64,000 nucleotides of DNA from Dichotomocladium elegans (taxonomy: Eukaryota > Mucoromycota > Mucoromycetes > Mucorales > Lichtheimiaceae). The notes beneath the pieces are model-generated. The model did no database searches and was not told the DNA's origin. It saw only the letters and a list, made by a program, of their open reading frames with translations. Below, piece after piece: positions 11,550 through 21,513 of the stretch (position 1 is its first letter; each line of letters begins with the position of its first letter). Both the position numbers and the translations under genes were made by a program. The stretch is from contig JAIXMN010000014.1 in the NCBI GenBank assembly GCA_025716815.1, forward strand, positions 744,001 to 808,000. The letters are read 5' to 3'.

Positions 11550-13542
11550 TCATAACGTATCTCTGCTACTGCCGTCCTTGTAACAGTACAATCCTTGTTC
11601 GGGCTTCTCGTCTACTACAGTACCGGTTGTTGGGTCTACATGAGCCACGTCACAGATGGCCGTGGATTGGGGGTATATAGCAAAGTAGGGTATAGTGTTG
11701 TACTTGAGGATGCCACGTGTCACCAGTCCATATGGATACCGGATCATACGCGACCATCGCTCGCTGCCGCTTTTGTCCGCTCCAGGCGACTTGATACGTA
11801 TCTGAGAAATTGCTCTCGTAGGAGTGCCTGTCATGAATGTTGACGGAAACGAGAGCGGTTCGTCGAAATGATAGAAGCTGCCAAGATACTCGGCAGGATC
11901 AGCTGCTGTTGTGACGGTGCCATTGCGGTTGACGCGCTGGATTGCGTCCGCAACCCCAAGCGGGACAATCTGGCTGAAGGCAAACACGCCAATATCCGCC
12001 TCCGCAACCCGCACTGTCCACCAGTTCCAGTTGTTTGCGTGTACATGAAGATCGAATATGAGCTCCTTATCCGATGCTAGAACGCGGCCTAGTTCGACAG
12101 ACATGTCCGTGAGTGGTGTTGCACGGTACATTGTCACCAAGAGAAAGAAAAAAATGGAGCAGATGAACCCGATCGATAGGTTGATGCACAAGCGGCCACT
12201 ATGATTGCACACAGGACGTGTTAAAAAGAAAAGTAACAAAAACACCAGAAAGGGCTGCCCGCATTCGAAAACTCACCAGCACCCGAGTCCCGAATGTTTA
12301 CGCTGAAGTGGACTCCCATTCACTCGCAAAAGGGGCAACGCTTCGTCATCATCGCTTGTGTACCCTCCATCTGCATAAAAGTTCATTCGCATCCGTCGAG
12401 GAATATAGCGCAGCTTGCCACCGCCTGCATTCGTATCAGACCATCCATAACCACCGCCTATACTTAGGTCGTCGGTTTGCTGTTTCTGTTGCTGTTGCTG
12501 TTTCTGTTGCTGTTGCTGTTGCTGCTGCTGTTGTTGTTGTTGCTGTTGCTGTTGCTTTGGATTATAAGGATAGTCCACCAAGTGGCTTCTAAGTTTAGGC
12601 CGTTGGTCTGGTTGAAGCCAATTTGTTAGCCAAGGGTTCTTGTTTTGAATAGGCATTGTCTGAATCCGATATAACGACGGGCGCTCTGTGTGTGGGTCGT
12701 ACGGATACACGTAGCGCTCATTCTCGTCCGAGTCTATCACGAGTCATCCGATGAAAAATATTGGAAAGCAGGGACCCCGATCGCTCACTATCAGTTTCCC
12801 TCTTTACCTTCAACGCTGTACATGGCATCAATGAGGTTGCGATGGAATACTTCGGAAGGACTAGCGGTACCATGCATAGGTGGAGGCGGTCGTCTTCGTT
12901 TTTTCGCAGCAGATCGAGGACGAGACCGGCTGCGTTCACTCTGACCGAGGACCGGACAGGAGGGTGGGGGCCGAGCCCTTGATATCTTAATAACCTCTAA
13001 GAAACACAAACAAAAAAACTGGACACACTTACCTCGCTTCCCCTGTCATTCATATTACAGTAGGGCGTATTGCTCGTAGAAGCCGAGGACGAAAAGGTAT
13101 TGGGGTATCGACCTTCTGCCGAAGAAGAGAGCAAGGACTCATCTGCGCCGTGATTAAGAACAGGCGGTGCCTCTTCTACGGGGGTGATCAAGTGTGGCGT
13201 CTGAAATCGCGCCTTCTCTACAGTGAGGTTCCGGTCAAAGTTGCTTGTCAAGAGCAGATCGCGCCCTAGCTGCGAGGGGTATTTTTCATTATGCAGAGTA
13301 GGAAACTTGTTCATTCGTTGTTGTCGCCGATTGGTTACGGATGGTTGCTGTCGAGTGCTGGCTATAGACTTGCTGGCGCTTGTCGAAGGGACCATCAAAC
13401 TGTTACTGCTCTGCGTTGGCGGTGTCGGCGTTTGCAAGACTGAAGTGTGAGAAGGGGGTGCCTGATCCGTTTCTTGTTCATTACGGCGCTGCAAACCCTC
13501 CATGCCGCCATGGGAGGCAGCACCGGACTCAAGAACAGACAT
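11550..13542 (-). CDS. VAC7: Vac7-like vacuolar membrane regulator of Fab1/PIKfyve
   Basis: Vac7 is a single-pass vacuolar protein that promotes PI(3,5)P2 synthesis by the Fab1 kinase. Four exons: 13542-13033, 12940-12808, 12733-12277 and 12198-11550, giving 582 aa. The cytosolic half is low-complexity, with an Arg/Ser/Pro basic stretch and a polyglutamine tract (17 Q, K, 5 Q, K, 2 Q). One membrane span (INLSIGFICSIFFFLLVTMY) is followed by the conserved lumenal LEA-2-like domain, recognised by PLTDMSVELGRVLASDKELI, VTMYRATPLTD and ADIGVFAFS. The same fold occurs in yeast Tag1, so VAC7 is the better but not the only assignment. Start choice is uncertain because the N-terminus is disordered. 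It converges on the dihydropteridine reductase gene. Confidence 0.85.
12478..12556 (-). repeat. CAA/CAG polyglutamine tract inside VAC7
   Basis: Trinucleotide tract coding for glutamine on the minus strand, mixing CAA and CAG codons and interrupted twice by AAA (lysine). Codon mixing suggests the tract is kept as protein sequence rather than being a pure slippage product, though such tracts commonly vary in length between strains. Confidence 0.9.
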
Positions 13543-13643
13543 AAACGATAAAGAGTTTAAAAAGGGATTATTAATAGAAGAAAAAGGCGATAGTTACAAA
13601 AATAAGAAATTGGATACAATTATTAAAGGTCAAAAAACAGCGA

Positions 13644-16600
13644 TTATACTGCTATTGGAATTGACACATCCTCTGACCCTGCTGTGTCAGCAGGAGGAAC
13701 AACCACAGCCACCACTCGAGTGCTGAACTCCGGGATAGGGTCCTGTTCCGAGGTCACTGGCACTTCAATGAGGTTGGCGGGTGGACAGAGCATATCGGAT
13801 GGGTCATGCATATGGTTTTTTAATGTCAAAGGCGTACACGCGGACACCTGGCGTTGGAACGCTACTCCAGTTTGCCATAGCGTTTCCATTTGCTGGATAT
13901 TCCCCCACATATCCAGTAATGGAAGTCGTTGCCAGTCTGGTAACATCTGCCTTGGCAACATCTGACGAAGGTCCATGCTGCTGTCCATTAGTGGCACCCG
14001 GAGAAGTAGTGCAGCTTGTGAAAAATCCACCATCACATGCTTCCCGGGCTCAAAATGATACGTCGACAGGCTGACATGATCCTCAAAATTGGGATAAAGC
14101 AGTGTGTATGATCGCATGTACATCAATTCGTCCATGTATCGGCGCCAAGAGTTGACCCATTGACTGGAACGCGCGTTGGGGATGCTGATATTTTGAAGCT
14201 GTTTGCGATTCATATCCGTCAGACGAGCACCAATATAGTCATGGAATTCACGCCAGTGTTCTGGGAAGAATACCGCCCCTGCGCTGGTGACAGCTTGCAT
14301 ACGATAAGGTACCTGAGGATCGAATCCGGCTCCTACCAGTATCTGCGACGGATTAAATAGCTTCCGCTCGTTGGCATCTGTCTCGATGATGCGCGGAGAG
14401 TACAGACTAATGCCCATCAAGTGGGCAGCGTCCTTGGGTGTGCTGGGCGAATAACGGTATTTTAGAATAGCGTATTTGGCCCACTCATAGAACATTTCCG
14501 ACAGCTCGATATTCTGATCCAGAAGTACGGCATACTCATGATCACTCGCGGGATACCACGACTCGACATGAATTGGCATCTGATTAACTTTGGTGATACG
14601 GTGTCTCAGATATTTTGTACCATGCGGCCATTGCAACGTATTGACAAACGTTTGTGTGACTCGGTCACTTGACTGTTCCATGACAATTGCAAGGTCGACT
14701 GAATCTCCAAAATAGTGTGCTCGTACTGCTGATCGAAGAAGTCGAGCCAAGGCCTCTGGACGTCGATCTGTCACCACTACTAGCTTGATTGAGAAAGCAT
14801 TCCATTCTATTTCAACGAGACGAGCCACTTAATGCAAATTCTTTCCCATGGTCAACTTATGCCTTACTCTCGAGCGCCTGAATAGGGAGACTAGCCATCC
14901 AAAAGGCGTGATGGATATCGCGAGGTGGAAGCGCAATGCTAGGGACCTTGGTGATATCGCGAGCTGTCTGTATGCCTTTGAGAACTGGACCATTGTGAGC
15001 CATGTGAATCATCAGGCGGGGCCGCAGCAATGTAATAAGGCGTGTCAGGTCATGAATGTTTTCGTTCAAAAGCACAAATCCATTGTCCCCAGTGGCCTTC
15101 GTATGTCGCCCATATCCAATGTCAAGATCGTGCACACGCACTCTTTCTGCACAGGATGGATTATGATCGATGAGAGAAGCCATGAGATTGGTTGGAGAAA
15201 GTCCTCCGTAGTCTCCAGTAGTAATCACATGAATGTCTGCGAGCTGGTTTTGAACAAATTCGCATATTAATGACTTGAACTGATCGAACTGCTGCATTCC
15301 ATCAATCACAAATGCGATAGATGAATCGAACCTCCCGGGGATTAGCATATCTTCGCGCCAACTCGTCCCCTTCGACTGAGTGACACTAAGATGGTCACGA
15401 ATGGAGTCGCACAGGTTCGACGAAGACGCCTGACCGCTGGGATCTTCAAGATATTCCACAATGTAATTTCTGTCGCCGGGCTCTGTAGGTATGATAACTG
15501 AAGGGATATCAGCATCAACAGCAAGGCTACGGCTTAGGGAATAACCGAGTAGATGGGGTTTCGGCTCCTTTGTAACACTAGCTTTTACAGATGCAAGCCA
15601 TGAACGGCGTACAAACCAGAGTTTACTGATCATATCAACCACTTGGGTCACATTCGCCGTCTCGACATCTTGGTGTATATTGTTCATGCATTCCAAGTCA
15701 CCATTTTGGTGAAATTTAAAGCTGATGGCTTGCGTGCCGAGCAACGATTGCCGATAACCATCAACGAACGAGAGCCGCAGCATTCGTTCAAGATATTGTC
15801 TTCCGGGAATGATATTTTCGCTGAGAATCCAGATATAGTCGCTTGGCGCTCGTAGCGCCAGCTGCAGCCATTCATTGGATTCCCAGATCACAGTCTTGAT
15901 CATGCTGTATTTTCTGCTCTTTGTTAAGTCTATGATTTTGTCTTCAATTTGCGGCCGTGTCTCGGAGTCGCACACAATCCAAATAGTTTCGGCCACCACG
16001 GTCTGGGAGAGGACAGATTGTAGCTGCTGATCTAGCGACTGTTGGGTGGTTGTCTGCGTATTAAAATACAAGATGGCGGTCACAGGAACCGTTCTTGAGC
16101 GCTCATCCACGTAGGGTATTGATACAGCAAGGGACAGTTGATCCACCTCGTGTGATGAATGCCCAAGGATCGATCTCAGTTGCTGTTGCTTAGAAGAAAA
16201 GCTGCTCGCGGCATTAGCCAGCCATTCAGGTGTGCGTTCTTGGCGGTTGAATTGCTTAGGATGTTTAGCTGTTATAGAGGAGATTAGCAATTATCCGCAG
16301 TAATTATACCCGCAGCAACTGTTACCATAATCGGGCTTCAATAGCCGATCGAGAAGTTGATAATCAGTCATCTCTGTCGTGTCCTGATACTCGACTAGAT
16401 CGTGTATAAATAAGACTTCATGTTTTGGCTTTTGCGGACGCGGTGATGATGACGGCATTCGAGTGAACAACAAAAGAAGTAAGCAGAACACAATGCCCCA
16501 CCAGAAGTAGGCTGGCCACTGCTTAATGGAACGCCGTATTCGATGTACAAATTGTATTGACATTATATCCGACTTGGTCTCATAAAGAGCCTGCCGACTA

Positions 16601-16851
16601 TGTAGGTGGTCCCCAGACGAAGGCCGCGCTTGTAAAAACGTGCTTGATCTCGCTGGTGTGTGTCGGCGAGGGAACATGACTTCTTCATCACTTGCTTCGG
16701 GTGACTCACGTAGCATCGTAGGCTGACGGGGTATTGAGCAACAAAGCTGTTTGGCTCCCTTTCTCTTTACAGGACAATAAAAGCAGAGCGTTAGCTCAAC
16801 TGAGATTGAAGTTCCTCGTTTCAACGGATCCCCACGGCTTTTGCGTACCAT
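13644..16851 (-). CDS. Large type II membrane glycosyltransferase with repeated GT-A-like domains
   Basis: Probably a Golgi protein. Three exons: 16851-16326, 16268-14868 and 14827-13644, giving 1036 aa. One signal-anchor lies at about residues 112-130 (WPAYFWWGIVFCLLLLLF), leaving the bulk in the lumen. A first GT-A-like unit starts near residue 236 (VPVTAILYFN), with LSENIIPG near 325 at the place of the metal-binding DxD. A Rossmann-like middle section follows. A second GT-A-like unit begins near 657 (LVVVTDRRPEALARLL) with LLDQNIELS near 746 in the DxD position. It resembles the large fungal/plant proteins annotated loosely as glycosyltransferase 2. Both DxD sites are atypical, so donor and activity are unknown. 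An in-frame ATG at residue 46 is an alternative start. Confidence 0.7.
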
Positions 16852-17159
16852 TTTGCCTCATTTGGGTAATTCATTTCATGATGTTACACTCCTAAAGCCT
16901 CTTTGGTTAGATTGGATGGTTCTTTCCACTGATAGACCCGAATCTGGTAAAGGCCTCGTCCTTAATGCTTGGTGAATATCCAACGTATCTAGGATGGGAA
17001 ACAATAACCGGTCGAAAATGTAGCGCGAAGAAAACAGGATTACAGTACTCCAGATGTATTATCTATTATCACCAAACCACGAGATTCTTCTGACGAGTAT
17101 AGATGTGTAAAAGCAGTTACAAACATGAATACAAGAACTCAGCGAGATTTCTACGGCTC
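16852..17159. other. Intergenic between the glycosyltransferase and the MoaB-like gene
   Basis: About 310 bp with no ORF of note. It should contain the MoaB-like gene's 3' end and the glycosyltransferase promoter; no clear element is seen. Confidence 0.35.
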
Positions 17160-18262
17160 TCAGACTTTCTCTGTATGCGTAGTGGGTTTGTAGATCCATC
17201 CATTGATCTCACGCACTAGTAACTTTCCGGTTTCTTCGACCATCTTTTCGTCACGGCCGACAACGCTCACCACGACACGCGCTCCTTCCTTGTTGCCGCT
17301 CCATCTAGGGTAGCTGCCAATTTTGATGTTATGCTCATTCATTTGTTGTTGTAACGTCGATAGGCAATTGGCAATGTCGCCTTCTGTCAAGCTAGTAGCT
17401 ACTTGGACTCGGTAATACCGCCCTAGGGCCCCTTTGTCCTTGACCATCTGCTCAAACCTAGGACGGAGTAGCGTTAGGAGCCGCTCAAAGAGGCGTGGAA
17501 TACCAGGGAGAATATGAATATTGCCGTTGACAACCACGACAGGCACCCAGAGCTCCTCAGGACTGGTTCGCAAAATCTGGGCCGGATAAGGGAAGGTGGC
17601 CATCCTCTTTCGCGCCTCAGTAAGAGTCCAATCTTTGCTTCGAGCACTCATTGTTCTCTCCATCTCCTCGCATGTTTTGGGATCCAGTACAAGCGGTAGC
17701 GAATAAGCGCGAGCAATCGCTTCGTAGCTTCAATAAAAGTATTGCGAGTTTAGTCCATCCGCCTTAAAGCCAACTCTGTAGCCTCATATGCTGTCTAACC
17801 TGATATCATCATGCGTCGGGCCTATTGTGTCAAAACTTAATGATAATTCATGATGTTTGCCAGTGTGCTCATATACCAATCCCTCCACTCGTGAAAACGA
17901 TATCGTGCTGTTCAGAGAGCCGGGTCACTGATTCAGCAATCGCTCCATAATCGTCCCCGACAATTTCCACACGCTTCAGATCGATTCCGCAATCAAAAAG
18001 ATACTTTGCTGGCATAGAGAAACAAGTTAGGATGCATAGGATTTCTGAGCTGATCGGTGGATATACCTAGAAAATGAGAATTTGAATCTCGCGTCTTGCC
18101 ATTAAGGATTTCATCACCGATCAGACAGCAGGCAGCAGTGACTGGAGAGAGCGATTGGGTACTCATGGTATTGACGCTCATGTATCTCCAACGAGAAACC
18201 GAGCATGCGATAAAGAGTGATCGCCGGTGTTTTGTAACCGAACGCAGCGTGTGAACCAGCAT
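17160..18262 (-). CDS. MoaB/CinA-type molybdopterin-binding domain protein (FLAD1 N-domain like)
   Basis: Five exons: 18262-18067, 18008-17877, 17821-17800, 17727-17160, with exon 3 only 22 nt; the product is 305 aa. The core is the MoCF_biosynth fold: AACCLIGDEILNGKTRDSNS, KRVEIVGDD, VFTSGGIGPTHDD and then YEAIARAYSLPL. The GGIGPTHDD loop is split across three exons, which forces inclusion of the 22 nt exon. Family members include CinA-type proteins, fungal stand-alone proteins and the N-terminal domain of FAD synthase FLAD1. No PAPS-reductase/FAD synthase domain follows here, so molybdenum-cofactor synthesis or FAD synthesis should not be assumed. The N-terminus is basic and Ser/Arg-rich and might be a mitochondrial presequence. 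It is head-to-head with ATG101. Confidence 0.85.
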
Positions 18263-18401
18263 GGGGTAGTTATTAGGAAAGTTTGGGTTGTAAAAGGAAT
18301 TGGGTTACACAGGTATTACTGTGAATACCCCAATTCAGGACCGACCGCATGATTAGACTGCGTAACCTTTCTCTTGACTTCACCACCCTAAAGCAACAAC
18401 G
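18263..18401. promoter_or_regulatory. Short bidirectional promoter of the MoaB-like gene and ATG101
   Basis: Only 139 bp lie between the two divergent start codons, so both 5' leaders and core promoters must share this segment or extend into the neighbour. No clear TATA box is visible. Confidence 0.55.
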
Positions 18402-19583
18402 ATGACCACCAACGCCCAAGAATTCAACATTAAGGTGGTAAGTACTCCCTCTGTATCTCAATTATCCTATCGCAGCTACCCACATGATGCCGCCTTGAAG
18501 GTTTATTATCGAGACGATAATCGCTCCTGTATTAGACCTCTGTGCCTAGGGAACATGTCAAGGACATTCTTCGAGGTATCATCTACACGATGACGATGCA
18601 TCACAAATTAACTTGCTTAAATTCAGCCTTATTACACTCCATCTTCTTCCACCGTTTACTGGTTACTGTGACGCCCCGGGAACGACGTTTTCTCGATACA
18701 ACCGTAGTATGGCTCTTGCATTTTCGATATATAAACGCACATGCTCTAAGTTTTACTCTGTCTCGGATCATAGGCAACCACAGATAATCCGGAAGTTGAA
18801 CGTCTCATCGAAGAGCGTGCTGCAGAATTCTTTCAAATTATATCATCGAACACCTCAAAACAGGGCAAGGTAACCATGCGCTAAGGATGGTGGTTGCTCA
18901 GAGGGAGGAAAATGTGGAGCTCCAGCTATTTACCGCCACGACAAAAGATTGCAGTTCTATTCTATGAGCAAAGGGATAAAAAGATATGGTTCCAATTCTC
19001 AAAAGCGCAGGAACTGGTGTGCTGGGAACGATGGGGGATCACAATCAACTTGATAAAGCCCAAGTCAGATCAAGGTATGCTCTGCTCTTGAAAAGGATAG
19101 ACCATGAAACAGCTAGCTTAAAAGCCGTACAGAGCGTCAGAAGATCGTCCGTTCTGTCGAGAGGCAGCTCTCCCAATGCCTGCTTGATATACTTCGCTGC
19201 GCAAATGATAATAAGGAACATATACCTTCTATCAAGACCAAAGAAGGGAACCCATTCCCATATCACGTACGTGTCGGGTGTTTGGCAATCTATCAGATCT
19301 GATCCTTATTGATCTTTTGCAGATTGCGATATTAACCCAATCAGAGTCCTGGGGAGGCATGATAAAGCGTCTCTTGATAACAGACGCACCTACTTCCAGT
19401 AATACAGAAGGAGATGCTACTACTCTGCCGTCTTCGTCCGCACCTGAACCAACCAACCAGAGTCAAGCAGAAGGAAGTGGCAGTGGTGGCAGCGGATTTG
19501 TGAAACCGGTTCCACTGAGCAGCAAAAGCAGTAGTAGCAGTACCGGTATTCCAGACAAAAGCCAGCCACGATTAAGCAAATGA
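18402..19583 (+). CDS. ATG101: Autophagy-related protein 101, ATG101
   Basis: A HORMA-domain subunit of the Atg1/ULK1 initiation complex that stabilises Atg13. It is present in fission yeast, animals and many fungi but lost in budding yeast. Seven exons: 18402-18437, 18536-18575, 18627-18706, 18774-18869, 18948-19074, 19133-19266 and 19323-19583, giving 257 aa. Conserved stretches are REHVKDILRALLHSIFFHRL, NPEVERLIEERAAEFF, KIAVLFYEQRDKKIWF, ELVCWERWGI and HIPSIKTKEGNPFPY, then a WGGMIKRLL helix near the family C-terminus. About 45 residues of Ser/Thr/Gly-rich sequence form an extra tail. The first exon has only 12 codons. Exon 3 could also end three nt earlier without changing the frame. Confidence 0.93.
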
Positions 19584-21246
19584 TTGTTCCTCCGCTTCCC
19601 TTTCTCCCTCCTTTCTATAGATCATGTGCCTTATGCGTTCATCTTGTTGATGGAATGCTATACGTTTGATTTCTCCAAAAATTGGCATTGCTGTAGTTCC
19701 TATTTCTTTAGTATACTACGCATATCACTATAGCAATATCATTACTTTTTACTTCTAGACCCATGCATCAACATACCAGATACTCAGCTTTTTAACCAAA
19801 TCGGTTTCTGTACCCAAACTTTCATCTGTAGCAAGGGGAATGAACGAGTTTTGACCTGGAGCATGCACTCTAATGATAGGTACTACTTAAGACCCTCAAT
19901 ACCGCGTTCTTTTTCATGGTTCTCTCCGAACCATTAGCGTCTTGTGCTTGGCCCCCGGCGTCATTAGTGCAAGATCGACTGTATCAGAAAATCTGGAAAG
20001 TATGTATATTGAACACCGAATTTTTTATGGCATATGATGGCCAGGAAATCTGATGCTGTTGATGTTGCTATCAGGAAATGACCCATCATTATGTCAGTCA
20101 CAGAATCCAAGGCACTTATTATATATAACAGGCGCTTATAGGCCAGGGCACGTTCAACTACCATATACATCGACGAAAGTACTTTATTGAAAGGGCGGTA
20201 TGCTCTATCTTGGTTGACTGAGGGTTCGGTCGTAGTGGATACCGATATCTTCTTTAGTCCATGCAGCGAGTTGATTTGAGAAACAAGGCTACTACGTATG
20301 TGGCACATCCGCCAGAATATCCCATTTGGGTATAATGGTCCGGTTTCTTTACGCAGCTATTCTGTGCAGAGAAAGCCCAAAATTAAGAGAACACTTAACT
20401 TTTTGATGACATAGCCCATAACTGTATCCATTATCAACATGGCCTTATCCATCGTAATGATGAAATTGATAGTTCATTTAGAGTATTAAATGTGTAATAA
20501 AAAATGGACAGCCCCAAAATAACCGGCATGCTTTTAAAAAGATAACCTTGTCAAACACTTTATGCAGTATCATCTCCTTCTCATGTGTATGGCATTTCGT
20601 TTTTCATCTGGTGCAAAATATTTCTTTTCATCCTGCGACCTCTGAATTGGTCGGCATACACCAGGATCTTGAGCTATGTGTGTTCACATCACCGACCCTA
20701 TTGTTACATTCACGTGAATAAAAAGTGACCCATGTTCCATATACGGTCAACAATGTGCCACGCAGGCTTCTTAGATACTTTGTTATCATTCTCCATCAGC
20801 TTCCCGAGGTAAGGCATGAAATATCTGGAGTATACCCCTACTATGTATAAGAGGGAATGAGCCCGCGCCTTAAACAGAGTCATGTAAATTGAAGAGTGTA
20901 TTAATAACGACTTAAAACTTCAGCTGGATTTTCTGGACTATTGATAGCATTCGATAAGATTTCTGATGTTGAGCTCAGTCGTAACATAGCGACGGACCGA
21001 CCTTTGCACATCTGGTTACACTACGCCACATATATATTTAGTTCTATGGTAACGGGTGAAGAAACACAATCGCCTAGGCTGGCTGATATCATTCATCAGC
21101 GTGTTGCGACGTCATATACTGGCGTTTAAACCCTATTCTTGTTCTTACACAAAGGCAAGATCTGCACTGATCTTCCATTGAAGGTATAATTTTAATTATA
21201 TCTTTGGAATAAAGGTAGAGATCCATATAAAGGTGGAGAAATCTGG
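19584..21246. other. AT-rich gene-free stretch
   Basis: Short ORFs on both strands (for example 19964-20308 minus, 20941-21129 plus) have no recognisable motif and are interrupted by the high A+T content. Nothing supportable beyond the likely ATG101 3' end. Confidence 0.45.
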
Positions 21247-21513
21247 ATGTTGAGAACATCAAAATCCGCGTCAGAAATGAACGACACGATAGAATGGGTT
21301 TACAATGCTGGTTCCTCCTGGGCTCCCTTGGATTCCTATACTCAGCAAACCATTGAAGTTCTTTGGTCTCAAAACGGCGCGACGTGGATCCAAAGCAGCC
21401 CTTCTTTTGGGGGTAACTCGATCTTCATCGACACATCGCAATTAATTCTTACCTGTAGTGGCCATTCCTTTCACATCGCGCGCAGATGTAAGCGGAAGCC
21501 GAGTCGATATTGA
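21247..21513 (+). CDS. Small protein with a WWE domain
   Basis: An 88 aa ATG-started ORF in an otherwise empty AT-rich region. Residues ~15-75 fit the WWE domain: a first Trp in IEWVYNAGSSWAPLDSY, the second Trp with the following proline, the IE pair in QQTIEVLW, a FIDTSQLIL strand at the usual YxVDFxxM place, and a final IARR. WWE domains bind poly- or iso-ADP-ribose in ubiquitin ligases and PARPs. Here no partner domain is attached, and I could not find upstream or downstream exons that join on. It could be a stand-alone reader, one exon of an unrecognised gene, or a decayed fragment. Confidence 0.5.
   Translation: MLRTSKSASEMNDTIEWVYNAGSSWAPLDSYTQQTIEVLWSQNGATWIQSSPSFGGNSIFIDTSQLILTCSGHSFHIARRCKRKPSRY

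Noticed and set aside
12218..12592. Plus-strand ORF with a Val/Ala repeat
   Set aside because: Antisense reading of the VAC7 polyglutamine tract.
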